Assembly (NCBI RefSeq): GCF_032854445.1
Contig: NC_088298.1
Coordinates: forward strand, 3,840,160 to 3,904,159
Source: Liolophura sinensis
Taxonomy: Eukaryota; Mollusca; Polyplacophora; Chitonida; Chitonidae
Direction: 5' to 3'
Length of the DNA stretch: 64,000 bases
Each line of letters begins with the position of its first letter. The first letter of the stretch is position 1. Positions 28,601 through 40,515 of the stretch are shown here, piece after piece. The position numbers and the translations under genes are program-made. The notes below the pieces were generated by a model. The model did not search any database. It was not told the origin of the DNA and was given only the letters and a program-made list of their open reading frames with translations.

Positions 28601-31600
28601 ACGCTTCACAGAGCAAAAAATACCAACTTCCATCGAAAATCTTATGGTTGAATCATTCAAAAATCATAAAAACTTCTAATTTTTTAGTGCAAAATTGTAT
28701 TTCTGCTGTGGCCTGCTGGGAACCAAGCGGTGAACAGGGTTGCAGTAGTGAGGGCTGTATGATTTGGAGGTAGAAAATGAGTTAATGCATTAATAATTTT
28801 GGTCTCATTCTAAAAAATGTTGTCTTCTCTTTTAAGCAGAAGCTTTCTGTCTTTTAAGTCAGTTATGTAATCTACTACACCAGCAAACAACAATTATGCA
28901 ACCATGTGTGAGGTGGTGAAGACTTAAAAGAGAAGAAAATTTAAATATCAATCAAATACCATTGAAAAGAGTTTGCATTTCCTCGCAGGTGTATGCCATA
29001 AAAAAAAATTCTTATGTGTACTTCAAGTTGATAAATTATAAATAAAGCCAGCGCCAAAATCCACTGTGGGCGGCTCCATTTTGCCCAAGAACTAGTCCTG
29101 AAGTCTTCTGTGATAGGAGGAGTATTGCCGTCGGAAACGGCCGAAGTGCAGTTCGTACATTTCCGGTAGAACTCTCCTTCCCAGAAGGTAGGGAACAGTA
29201 CAGTTTGTTTTCCGCTTGACGATCGGGAAACCGGAATGTTGGACGTAGGTTCCGAGTTTACACAAACAAGCCGGCAGTTTTAACGACTCTCACTGGCTGA
29301 GAATCAACACACCCCCAGCATAAATTACAGGGTGTTAAAGATGGAGGACGTGATGGACTCTTCGATTTATGCGTTTTGCCATTTTCAAGCCGCATAATAC
29401 TTCAAAAAAGTAAAAAAAAATTGGCAATCTTCACATTTTATCACAGAGATATTAAAAGAAAAAAGGTTTCTGACGCTCACACATACAATTTCCTGCCGTT
29501 GTCAAAGAGACGGTCAGTCTGACTTATCAACACTGGATGCTTGATTGATCAATCAGCACTGGATGCTTGATTGATCAATCAGCACTGGATGCTTGATTGA
29601 TCAATCAGCACTGGATACTTGATTGATCAATCAACACTGGATGCTTTACTGATCAATCAGCACTGGATTCTTGATTGATCAGTGGCATGAAACCTGGTCT
29701 TTGGTCAAATCTTTAATTTCAATTCACACTTTCGATAATCGAAAAGGTTGTTTACCTGTTTTGTCGCAGGGTCCAGCACAGGAATGTTATCTTGTTGGAA
29801 CGAGACCTGAAACCACCATCACAAGAAATCAAGGCAAATTCAGCATGTACATGTACATGTAGTATAATGAAGTCAGTGACAAGAATCAACTATGATACAT
29901 CCTGTAGAGGATACACCATGCAGAGGATACACCAGGCAGAGGATACACCATACAGAGAATACACCAGGCAGAGGATACACCAGGCAGGGGATACACCACA
30001 CAGAGAATACACCAGGCAGGGGATACACCAGGCAGAGGATACACCATGCAGAGGATACACCAGGCAGAGGATACACCATGCAGAGGATACACCACGCAGA
30101 GGATGCACCACACAGAGAATACACCAGGCAGGGGATACACCAGGCAGAGGATACACCATGCAGAGGATACACCACACAGAGAATACACCAGGCAGGGGAT
30201 ACACCATGCAGAGGATACACCATGCAGAGGATACACCATGCAGAGGATACACCACGCAGAGGATACACCATGCAGAGGATACACCACGCAGAGGATACAC
30301 CACACAGAGAATACACCAGGCAGGGGATACACCAGGCAGAGGATACACAATGCAGACGATACACCACGCAGAGGATACACCACACAGAGAATACACCAGG
30401 CAGGGGATACACCAGGCAGAGGATACACCAGGCAGAGGATACACCAGGCAGAGGATACACCATGCACAGGATACATCATGCAGAGGTAACCCCATGCAGA
30501 GAATACACCATGCAGAGGATACACCATGCACAGGTAACCCCAGGCAGAGGATACACCAGGCAGAGGATACACCAAGCAGAGGATACACCATGCAGAGGAT
30601 ACACCATGCAGAGGATACATCATGCAGAGGATATATCATGCAGAGGATACACCATGCAGGGGATACACCACACAGAGGATACACCACGCAGAGGATACAT
30701 CATGCACCTTAGTTTTTATAACCAAGAAATGGCTACACCTATTCTCAAACTTTTTTGTAAACATATGGTATTAAAGAGAAAAAAAAATGCCTAAAAGTAG
30801 CTTACACCTGAGCCAAAACTGTTCATTAAAAGGATGATGTTTACAAGCCCAAACAAACAAATATAATAAGCACGGTAGTCGCTATCGAATCCTGTGCTAG
30901 TCATGATAGCAGCCCTTGTGTCAGAGGGCCATCGCTGTTGGGCCTGTGTCCAGTTTCACGAAGCTCTCGAGCTCACCACTACCATGACGACGTAATGCCT
31001 ACAGTACTAGTTGCCGTGGTAGTCAAGTCAGCGTAACGTTAAGAGTGCTTCGTGAAAGCGGGCCGTGAGCTCCACAGTGCTTCAGGAAACTGTAAATAAA
31101 GTATTAAATAGATGAAACGGATGACTAAAAACACCAAGAAGGTTAAAACTTGATGGAATTTGACTGCGTAGGGATAAGATATCAAGTACAAGTGAGACAT
31201 GCCTGTCTTAGCACTTAAACTGTTCTGCTGTCGTGTATACATAAACCTTAATTCCTCAACTCTTTCGTACATGATAGAGCAACTTTCAGCGCAAATTATG
31301 CATGGTCTTAATTTGATCTTGGAGACAAAACAACATTGGTTGGATTGGCAAATTTCAAGGCTTAACCAACAGTACAATTTAAGCAGACTAAACACAGAAT
31401 AATGCCTTCAGGATATGCTTGAATAAACACCTTGCAAACATGAAACGGTTGACGAATTACCGTACATGTACATAAGATTATTCCTTACAAAACAATTTGA
31501 AGGTTGCTGGCTTTCCCATGCACTGCTTTTAAAAGAATGAATTGATGAATGAATGAATGAATGTATGATTATGAGGTAATGCCATCTCAACATTACTGCA

Positions 31601-33701
31601 TATGTTTAGACATCTTTATCTTTCCATGCAATATAGTTGTGTATGATTTATGGATCACCGTAACAACAGTTGTGTATGATTTATGGATCACCGTAACAAC
31701 AGTTGTGTATGATTTATGGATCACCATAACAATATTTTTTTAGGGCTACTGTTTATGGTCAGTTGTAGAAAAGACTTGGTGGAGGGGTTAGTAACACAAG
31801 TGCATGTACAGTACAATACATTCATAATTCCAGAGATAAATCTATTGGCTGCCAAACAAATACATGTGTATAGCTTTCGCTATTGTTGTATTTGATCGTG
31901 ATCAAAGCCAGATCCATACAATTTCCTGAATATGATCTACATGTTCGTTTTACCGTGTTTAGTTCAAGAAAAACCCAAGTAAAATCATCACGAGTCAGCA
32001 CATTTTATCCACTGCAGCACTTTATTTATACAGCTTAAGTGCAAGCCTGGCATTTGTAATCATGGCAAATCTTTCATGAAATCACCTTCTTACAAAAAGT
32101 TACAATGTTGTTTAAAAGACAGTTATGTCCTGCATTAAACAGTTGGCCCATGTCAAAATACTAACTGAGTAGTGCAGGACATTGTCCTTGTCCCAGTGCT
32201 TATTTCCAAGTTTACAGTATCTATAAGCCGAGTCCGCATTTCAGCTGTCTTCATGCAGGTTTGGATGAGACAGTTTGCGGCTATAAGGCCACATAATTTT
32301 ATGGTATTTGCTAGGCTGAATCAAATATAGATCTTGTATAGTCAGGTCTGCTGGCCACTACAATAAAATCATGTCTTATAGCCACATTAGTCTGCGAAAG
32401 CCACCAACTTATCTCATGTAAACCTGCAAGAACTTGCGAGATTCCTGAAAAGCCGATACGGCGTATTTCACTGAGGTTTTACTACGTACTTATAAATAAT
32501 GACTCACCGGGGCCGGGGTTTGTCCAGGCAACAAAGAAACCATCCAAGCCTTCTTTGGGGCGACCGTCTTCTTCGGAGCTGTCCCCTTAGAACCAGGCAT
32601 TTTAACAGCATGGCGCTTCTCATGCAACAACTTGTACAGTTTTGTCTGTGCGCTTGCTTCACAAGACTGTGATTCCCCTTGCACCTTCTTTGAGGGTACA
32701 CGGGAATAGTTATGTTCCGGCTCCATTGTTCTTTCTCGCTTTAAAGGCGGACTACCCGTAGCAGTGTCTGTCTCGGGGCTGTCATCACCCTCTCCTGGTC
32801 CCCTTTTCGTCGCTAAGCGCTGTTCCTCCACACGTAAACTCCCTGCCTCCAGAATCTTTTCTGCTGAGCTGTCCTCAGTTGTCTCCCCTGATTCCTTCAT
32901 AAGTGAAGCCTGTGTACCTTCTCCACTGGCCTCTTCCACATCTTCAATCACAAAAGGCTCTCCGTCTGCAGACTCATCGGGGCTTCGCGATTTGCTTCTC
33001 GTTTCCTCCATGGCGCTTGGTTCCACCTCAGCCAGTTCCCGCCGGACATCTGGTTCTGTGTCCAGAGGTTCAAACAAATCATCTGGCTTGGCTTTACTCC
33101 CCTGCTCTTCACTCAATGCCCCGATATCCTCTACAGCTTCCTCAGCCACCTTTGATGTATCATCATCCTCCAGTCCTTGTTCTACTGGCCCTTTGTTTTT
33201 GTCTTCTTCCATCTCTTCTTCTAGACTCGTACATACATTTCCTCCATCTGTTTCACTCACAGGTTCATTGTTCTTGGGTTCTGTTTTCATATTAGGAACC
33301 TCCTCTCCTTGATCTTCTTCAGAAGTGGGTTCCTTACTGACCTGCTCCGTATCATCAAACACACTTTTCTCAGGTTCTCCGTCATCCATCTCTTCTGCTG
33401 CACTCAGTTCTCCAACATCTGACAATGGTTTCAGATCACCAGGACCTTTTGCCGTACTTGGTTCCTCACCTCTACTAGGTTCTTTTGCTACTTTTACTTC
33501 CTGGTCTTCTGGTCTATCACCTTGTTTATCTGTTTTTGTCTCTTCCTCATCAGCCACCGCAACAGGTTCTTCATTTCCTTCTTCAACTGCATCTGTCTCT
33601 TCTTCAGCTACTTTCGTCTCATTAGTAGAAGTCACTTCTTCGCCTCTTGATTCCACCGTATTACTAGTTTGACCATCTTTCCCTCCTGGACTGTCAGCCA
33701 T
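25615..33701 (-). CDS. Acidic AT-hook / C2H2 zinc-finger nuclear protein (three exons)
   Basis: Exons on the minus strand: 33701-32508, 29806-29756 and 28128-25615, all joined in phase 0 (1194 + 51 + 2514 nt; 1252 residues). Exon 1 (398 aa, MADSPGGKDG...) is extremely Glu/Asp/Ser-rich and ends in a basic Pro/Lys patch. Exon 3 begins VHNVPSVTNATVAKP and holds an isolated Cys-x2-Cys pair (FKCSKCSQP), an AT-hook (TRGRPRKYV, about residue 580), a second GGGRPPKR, several basic nuclear-localisation-like stretches, and then a run of C2H2 fingers from about residue 762 to 1000. Five are classic (CNFCGKSF, CKECGKAF, CSICGRKF, CTECGKGF, CTVCGRKF), a later one is CSVCGKTF, and two are degenerate (CTECERVY with C2HC, CKSCHVTF). 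The tail is rich in Gln, His and Pro, with a run of eight Gln encoded by repeated CAA/CAG codons. This is a likely DNA-binding regulator; no orthologue is named. Confidence 0.85.
28314..28559 (+). other. Orphan acidic ORF, possible first exon or transposon remnant
   Basis: ATGGCGGACATGAGT in a good start context opens an 81-codon frame: MADMSTDDDFEGFMNIDIWE, then DLDISVSDISTDIEESSDKEE, ending at TGA-type stop near 28559. A plausible donor (GCGAA|GTAAGG) lies near 28528. The Asp/Glu/Ser-rich N-terminus with an FEGF motif resembles, from memory, the N-termini of some DNA-transposon proteins. It is antisense to the zinc-finger intron. No downstream exon was found. Confidence 0.3.
29525..29690. 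repeat. 26-bp tandem repeat with perfect 14-bp palindrome
   Basis: The unit ACTGGATGCTTGATTGATCA + ATCAGC occurs about six times. Each central TGATTGATCAATCA is its own reverse complement and contains TGATTGAT, a PBX-HOX-type site. It lies in the zinc-finger gene intron 28129-29755, close to the microexon donor. Confidence 0.85.
29756..29806 (-). CDS. 51-nt in-frame microexon of the zinc-finger gene
   Basis: It is bounded by GGTTTCAG| and |GTAAAC on the minus strand, and encodes VSFQQDNIPVLDPATKQ. The exons on either side also meet in phase 0, so the gene stays open with or without it, which makes alternative splicing possible. A 16-bp minisatellite starts about 90 bp upstream of its acceptor. 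Confidence 0.7.
29895..30712. repeat. 16-bp minisatellite (GGATACACCATGCAGA)n
   Basis: About 50 copies of a 16-bp unit with variants CAGGCAGA, CACGCAGA, CACACAGA and GGGGATAC. Because 16 is not a multiple of three and no unit carries a stop, all six frames remain open for hundreds of codons; these ORFs (147-306 codons) are artefacts. It lies inside the intron between zinc-finger exons 1 and 2. Confidence 0.93.
30935..31080. mobile_element. Short hairpin MITE (GTTTCACGAAGC ends)
   Basis: The left end GGGCCTGTGTCCAGTTTCAC + GAAGCTCT and the right end GAGTGCTTCGTGAAAGCGGG + CC are inverted. The interior includes CTACCATGACGACG and GCCGTGGTAGTCAAGTC, which also pair, giving a near-complete foldback of about 140 bp. 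Confidence 0.65.
31249..31465 (+). mobile_element. MITE family M1, copy 3
   Basis: It starts TAATTCCTCAACTCTTTCG and ends AACGGTTGACGAATTAC, inverted over about 20 bases. The interior matches the other copies (GAGCAACTTTCAGCGCAAA, GGAGACAAAACAACATTGG, TTGGATTGGC). Confidence 0.8.
31636..31734. repeat. 33-bp direct repeat, three copies
   Basis: GTTGTGTATGATTTATGGATCACCGTAACAACA starts at 31636, 31669 and 31702 with one or two substitutions. It is intronic in the zinc-finger gene. The remaining intron 31735-32507 shows no further structure. Confidence 0.85.
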
Positions 33702-35900
33702 ATTGGATTTTACATTAAGTTTTTGCAGACACTTGTCACATTACTAAAAGGACTCTTGTCCAGCTTTTCTTTGTCACCTGCCAAAAACTTTCTTGTATAC
33801 CCCTTCAGGTTCTGTCAAGGAAGAAAAAAAATTAAACCAGACGTAACTATCAGTATCAAAGAAACTGGCAGCTCCATCTAAGTACTTAAAGGCAGTGACG
33901 TTATTTTTCTTTCATAAATTCATATACCTGTACGTACTCAAGATTATTTCACATATGCGACAATGGCCAGCATTATGGTGGGAGGGAACCACGCAAAAAG
34001 CGCAGAAAATTCAAAACCATCTGCAGGTTTCAGAAATGGCACCACCCTGCTAAACAGAAAGTCATGTTTTCCTGACAGCAAATCAATTTTCTTCTCAACA
34101 GTGGTTTCTTAGGTGATAGCTCAAAAATTCTCATTTTGAAGTAAGTTACTCAACCACTCACATCAGAGATTCGAAACAATAATGCATAATATTTTTCTTT
34201 CCATTCACAAATTTCTTACCCACTTTGGATATAACCACTGACTGCTGATAGGCCTATACAGTAGGCTAGCTATGTTGGGGCCTACAAGAAACCGGCATCT
34301 GCACGTATCTTTACTGTACTTTTACATTCCTAACTGTAACTGTTGTGTTTAAAGTATATCTCTGCATAAATTTTTGCAAACCCATCTACTGACATCTACT
34401 GTGAAAGAGATAGTCAACTCTGACTTTAAAGTACATGTGTACTACTGAGTTTTTATAAGGGTACATGTACTTACATGTACATGCTTTCAACAGCCCATGT
34501 ATGTACAACACAGTAGGCCTACATGTAGGTGGAGGTTGAATTGGACAACTCAAGATTAATTTTCTATTTCTTGGAAAACGGAAGTGTATATTGTGGGGAA
34601 CTTTCCACGTACATACATACAGATGCATCATGCGAGCACTTAATGAGTTGTAATTAGGTAATTAGTGATTTAGCTAACTGACAATCTGCTTAACGTGGGC
34701 ATGGCGAACGTGGGCATGGCGAACGTGGCTCAGCTGATTTAACAATGCACTGAGGTGCCGAGCAGCTCGGTACGGTAGTACACTGTTAAATCTGCTGTCA
34801 GCTTCACTCGTGGAGCTAGACGAGCATACAGGGCAAAACTTTGGCCTTTACAAGTATGGAGGGAAGAAGGGGCGGGAAGATGTGAGCACAACGTCAAACT
34901 TCACGAATTTTCTGGCCATTTAAAGTATTAAAGCTGACGTCGGTTCTTCACCAGAGCAGCTTGGACAAGATGCAACGTGTGGCTTGCTGTTATGCAAGAA
35001 ATGTTCATCATGCAATTTGGCAAACTGATCTCAATCCGTGCGGAAACCAGTAACTAGGGGCGAATAACTCTAACTTAAATCTCCACAGTCGTGCCGTTTT
35101 TTCGAACACATTTTCAACGTAAAGCCACGGGTTGCACGAAATAACAAGCACTACATGGACGTGAATACATGTTATCGTGATGGGTAAACGTCGTTTCGCC
35201 AAATGGATTTGAAATTTAAGAAAAATTTCACCTAATACCAACCTAATACACCGCGAGAATTTTCCACTGCTCCGATGTTTAAGCTAAACTGTGCCACGCG
35301 CAGAGGCCCTCTTTACTGCTATTGATAAATCCGCGCCCTACTTTCGTACCAGACAAGGGCGATTTCTTGATGTGTAAATGTCAATGTAAGAGACATTAAG
35401 GTCTAGGTCGTGTTTTTCAAGCATGTTTGAACATATTTTGTATGTTTAACAAATGTACAAGACTTGGTTTCAGTGTTTCGTGGAAGGAATAAATTTCACT
35501 TATCGGTGAGGTGATGCGGCACACTTCGTGTATCTATGGGCGGGCTAGAAATGCCGAGAGAGGGTACCAAGGGTGAAGTCAAACTATTCTACTTCATTTC
35601 TTTCACAAATACCTCTCTTACAGATACAAAGGTTCATTGTAAACAATATTTTAAAGTGCTTGCTATTTCTACCTTGTCTACTGTGTGTATGTTGGCGCGG
35701 AGGTTGCCTAAAAAGGTACAGATAGTGTAATAAATCGGTCGGGGCTTCTCGGCAATTTCCGTACCCCTCATGTGTTCGGAGTTGTCCACTCGATTCACTA
35801 TAGTTGCATGCCGAGTTGAAGTTGCATAGGGCGTGGCTTTCTGGACAGACAGAATATGTCCATGACATTCAACACGTTGCGACTGCGCATAGCGTAGAGT
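33702..35900 (-). other. Upstream region of the zinc-finger gene (5' UTR / promoter interval)
   Basis: No coding sequence is seen. The start codon at 33701 is followed on the minus strand by exon 1; the transcription start must lie somewhere here. CG dinucleotides are more frequent around 34680-35350 than elsewhere, including a direct repeat of GTGGGCATGGCGAAC near 34695, so a promoter there is possible. A SINE fragment lies at 33940-34035. Confidence 0.4.
33940..34035 (-). mobile_element. SINE family A, 3' part, minus strand
   Basis: CTCAAGATTATTTCACATATGCGACAATGG followed by CCAGCATTATGGTGGGAGG and CCATCTGCAGGTT is the reverse complement of the family body. Confidence 0.75.
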
Positions 35901-35916
35901 TCGTCTTTGTCTTTTA

Positions 35917-35918
<2 letters not shown>

Positions 35919-35996
<78 letters not shown>
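35919..35996. repeat. (TA)n microsatellite, about 78 bp
   Basis: An uninterrupted TA dinucleotide run flanked by CTTTTACC and ATCCATG. The ORFs reading through it (YIYIYI) are meaningless. Confidence 0.97.
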
Positions 35997-35998
<2 letters not shown>

Positions 35999-36475
35999 CC
36001 ATGATTACAAGCTGGAGGATATTTCTGACCAATACCGGTGACTATGTTAGAGTGTTGGCCATAGTGCTGAGTTCTAATTGCACTTCAGTTTGCTATTCTT
36101 TCAACATTCAGGGCACGGATCGATTTGTTTAAAGGATAGGTTACCCACGAATAATTAATCAACATGAAAATGAGCAATAATAAGGGTGTAAACCCTGTAT
36201 CTGAAAATACATACCTTCGCTTGTTTTCTTTTTTTTTTCTTTTTATTTTACAAGGAATTAAACTTACCGGTATGTTATATCTGCTTTTTTAGTTTCATTC
36301 CTGTGGTTGACGATACATGTATATTGTATTATTTACAATAATGTTACATATACTTTTATAGATTAAATTTTTTTTTCGAGATATATCTACATGTAGAATA
36401 TCTCGGCCGATGTAGCTCTTACATTAATTAATTTCTCGGTTTTAAGTCTGTCGTCATATTAATGAATGAGTGAGT

Positions 36476-36722
36476 GAGTGAGTGATTGGGGTTTAACGTC
36501 GTACTCAACAATTTTTCAATATGACGACGAAGGAATCCTTACAGTTCATGTACATGTAATGTGCCTCCTTGATGCAGGACGGATTTTCACCGCTCTTCTA
36601 TATAGTCCTTCTTCACTGAGACGACTTACCGCAGGCAAGTAAGGCGCCCTGTCCGAGACATTATACCGATACGGGTCAACCAGTCGTTGCACTATCCCCT
36701 TCATGCTGAACGCCAAGCTGTT
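36476..36722 (-). mobile_element. SINE family B, head-truncated
   Basis: On the plus strand it reads GGGGTTTAACGTCGTACTCA + ACAATTTTTCA, GACGACGAAGGAATCCTTAC, GACGACTTACCGCAGGCAAG and CAGTCGTTGCACTATCCCC. The tRNA-like head present in the second copy (43680-44020) is missing. Confidence 0.8.
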
Positions 36723-38569
36723 TATTAAGAAAGTATTCTTATTGATTTTATGGGGTTGAACAATACATAAATAAAAAGTAGACAAATAAATATAGTCTCG
36801 GTTTATGGTATAACACAATTCTTACGTCAAGAAGTATTAATATACGTTTTACTATGCTGAAGGCAACAAGAAGTAGGTATTTTCATTATAATAATGTATA
36901 TGTGCATGTTATATAGTTCCTGCAGCAAGGAAAAAAAAATGATATATGTATATGAAATATTTGCTTTTATTTATGTTTAATTTGAAAATAAATTAATGAC
37001 CTGAGTCTGCTCTGTTTATTAACACATCCTCGTCAGATATGTGACAAACCGCCTGACTTAAAGCCTCAGTCGAAACAATCGAGCAGTCGAGCTGGAACTG
37101 AGCACCTTTCGATTTCATTGGTCAATGGTCTGACGTGTATACATTTTAAATGCCCGATAGCAAGTGTGCTATAACCTAGAAATCGGATCCCACGCGTTTT
37201 TAACAAGATGTCAACAAAAAGCGTGGTTTTTATGCCAGATTTTAACATTATTTTGTCGCAGAGGTAGTCCAGATTATCTTCAATCTTTGTTATCTTTCAA
37301 TCTTTTCACATTTCGATGTGGAAATTTCCATGATCGGGTTACTTTGATGTACTGTTTATACATAGCGTATACGATTTAATTACCTTTACTAATTTCGCTT
37401 TATCAGATCCGGTACTAAGTTAGTCTCATGCTTAATGGTCGGCTTCTATGTTATATGTATACCTGTATGAGACCTTGGTTTTGTGAGACCGATATGTAGG
37501 CCTATACACAAGACTCTTATATGTTGTAATAATACCCTCCACCCCCACCCACCACTCATGTAACTTTCTATTAATAGTAGGTGTACATGTATATACTAGA
37601 AAGAGACCTATGTACATATACATACTACAGATGACCTTTACATGCACGCATTGCCAACCATTATAAAAGAAACCAAACCAAAAAAAATCAAGCCCAAGCC
37701 CATAAACCTTACATACAGACCTATCTGTGATGTTTACTCTCTCGTGAAAGGAATAAAAGGCTATAGGTACTCGTACAGTTGAAAATCCGGTGGAAATCGA
37801 CAATCCCGTCCCATCCATCCACTGGTGACGGCCATACACATACACTGGATGCAGGCAAACGCAAGAGGAGTATTTGTTTGTAAAACGGATTTTTCTAAAT
37901 AGGTTATGTGATTTACAAACGTGAATAAGTGGTTCATTCAAAACTAAACCCTATCTTTCAGCCGAAGTAGAAATACATTAAAGAAGATACATATAATGGA
38001 GATTTCTGGCAAAAAAGCGATCAGCGCAAATTCAATCGAATTTTTGTTAAAATTTTAGAATAGCCCGACTAATTACACATTTCACAAATTGTCAGCCGTT
38101 TTTACATGCTCACGTGTTACCCTTCTAAATCGATAATAAAATTCCCCAAATTTATAAATCGTGTCACATTATCACAGTACTGTTGACCTAACAAGCTGTA
38201 ATTGATATCTGGCTGTACATTATTGATGATTTAAAGGCATTTGGTTATTCTGATTTCAGTCAATTTCATTTTTAAATTAACTGTTCGTGAATTCACTCGT
38301 GAACTTTACCATGGGCACAACCCTTAGTATTATGGATTGTCCAGGTTTGTAGGCAAAATCGAAATATCAAACAAGCAAGTCTTTCTTGTCGTGAAATTGC
38401 TCCCGAGTAACCTTTCACTCGCCCATTATCACAGATAACTGGTATCTAGCGCCGGGGTCACAAGACATTCTGAGACTTAAGTCAAAGTTTTAAATCACTG
38501 TAAAATAGTTATTTATAATGTAACAAGGTTAAAATATTGCTTGACAACGTAAATTTTGAGTAAAACAAT
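36723..38569. other. Intergenic, no feature seen
   Basis: AT-rich DNA with scattered ACATGTACATG tracts (for example near 37570-37620) and no ORF with protein-like composition. The 169-codon minus-strand frame at 37432-37941 resembles no family I know. Confidence 0.5.
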
Positions 38570-40215
38570 GACGAGAGTGTGGTAATTGGCATCTGGTCAC
38601 ACATAACTGGTGACCAAAGCAGTGACGACAGTGTGGTAATTGGTATCTGGTCACACATAACTGGTGACCATAGTAGTGACGAAAGTGTGGTAATTGGTAT
38701 CTGGTCACAGCTAACTGCCGACCAAAGTAGTGACGAAAGTGTGGTAATTGGTATCTGGTCACACATAACTGGCGACCATAGTAGTGACGAAAGTGTGGTA
38801 ATTGGTATCTGGTCACACATAACTGGCGACCATAGCAGTTATGACAGTGAGGTAATTGGTATCTGGTCACACATAACTGGCGACCATAGTAGTGACGAAA
38901 GTATGGTAATTGGTATCTGGTCACAGCTAACTGCCGACCAAAGCAGTGACGACAGTGAGGTAATTGGTATCTGGTCACAGCTAACTGGTGACCAAAGCAG
39001 TGACGACAGTGCGGTAACTGGCATCTGGTCACACATAACTGACGACCAAAACAATGACGAGAGTGTGGTAATTGGTATCTGGTCACACATAACTGGTGAC
39101 CAAATCAGCTACGACAGTGTGGTAATTGGTATCTGGTCACACATAATTGGCGACCGAAACAATGACGAGAGTGTGGTAATTGTTATCTGGTCACACATAA
39201 CTGGTGACCAAAGTAGTGACGACAGTGAGGTAATTGGTATCTGGTCACACATAACTGGTGACCAAAGCAGTGACGACAGTGAGGTAATTGGTACCTGGTC
39301 ACACATAACTGGCGACCATAATAGTGACGAAAGTGTGGTAATTGGTATCTGGTCAGACTAACTGGCGACCATAGCAGTTATGACAGTGAGGTAATTGGTA
39401 TCTGATCACACATAACTGGTGACCAAAGCAGTGACGACAGGGTGGTAATTGGTATCTGGTCACAGCTAACTGCCGACCAAAGTAGTGACGAAAGTGTGGT
39501 AATTGTTATCTGGTCACACATAACTGGCGACCAAAACAATGACGAGAGTGTGGTAATTGGTATCTGGTCACACGTAACTGGTGACCAAATCAGCTACGAC
39601 AGTGAGGTAATTGGTATCTGGTCACACATAACCGACGACCAAAACAATGAAGACAGTGTGGTAATTGGTATCTGATCACACATAACTGGTGACCAAATCA
39701 GCTACGACAGTGAGGTAATTGTTATCTGGTCACACATAACTGGCGACCAAAGCAGCGACGAAAGTGTGGTAATTGGTGTCTGGTCACACATACCTGGCGA
39801 CCATAGTAGTGACGAAAGTGTGGTAATTGGTATCTGGTCAGACTAACTGGCGACCATAGCAGTGACGACAGTGAGGTAATTGGTATCTGGTCACACATAA
39901 CTGGCGACCAAAACAATGACGACAGTGAAGTAATTGGTATCTGGTCACACATAACTGGCGACCATAGTAGTGACGAAAGTGTGGTAATTGGTATCTGGTC
40001 AGACTAACTGGCGACCATAGCAGTGACGACAGTGAGGTAATTGGTATTTGGTCACATATAACTGGCCACCAAATGAGCCACAACCGTGAGGTAATTGGTA
40101 TCTGGTCACACAGAACTGGTGATCAAAGCAGCTACTACAGTGTGGTAATTGATATCTGGTCACACATAACTGGCGACTAAATCAGCTACGACAGTGAGGT
40201 AATTGGTATCTAATT
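38570..40215. repeat. 54-bp satellite, about 30 copies
   Basis: The unit is GTGGTAATTGGTATCTGGTC + ACACATAACTGGTGACCAAA + GCAGTGACGACAGT-type sequence, exactly 54 bp (18 codons). Translation gives repeats of V(V/E)IGIWSHITGDQSSD(D/E)S for 260 codons without a Met-led, spliced context. Some units lose one base (GGTCAGACTAACTGG) and end the frame at 39361, and both strands are open. I therefore call it a satellite rather than a gene. Confidence 0.9.
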
Positions 40216-40329
40216 ATATATTATTGAAATAAAGGTAATTAGTTATTTAATTTGCTTTCCGTCAATTTCATCTTTTTTTCCAGTTAGCTGTTCGCATATT
40301 AACACATATACTTTAGCATTGGCACAACT

Positions 40330-40432
40330 CTTATGGTGGTGTGGATTGATTAGATGTGTAGGACGGATTAGATGTGTAGGATGGACTAGATGTGTAGGAT
40401 TAGCTGGATGTGTAGGATCGACTAGATGTATT
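40330..40432. repeat. 17-19 bp short tandem (TTAGATGTGTAGGA)
   Basis: Five imperfect copies of TAGATGTGTAGGAYKGA lie between the 54-bp satellite and the probable 5' end of the Cys-rich gene. Confidence 0.75.
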
Positions 40433-40515
40433 TGTCAAACATTTTTTTCATTTCACCAAATTGCTTAGTAGTGGCCTTTGACACGCCCCGCTTCAAAGCA
40501 TTCCTGAACATTCCT

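Noticed and set aside
29873..30794. Six overlapping ORFs of 147-306 codons on both strands
   Set aside because: They are translations of the stop-free 16-bp minisatellite in every frame and have no start context, splice sites or protein-like change.
32764..33672. Ser/Thr-rich plus-strand ORFs resembling mucins
   Set aside because: They are complements of the Glu/Asp-rich exon 1 of the zinc-finger gene.
38579..39361. 260-codon ORF of 18-residue repeats, or a CRISPR-like array
   Set aside because: The whole 54-bp unit is repeated with no unique spacers, single-base losses break the frame, both strands are open, and the context is an animal genome.
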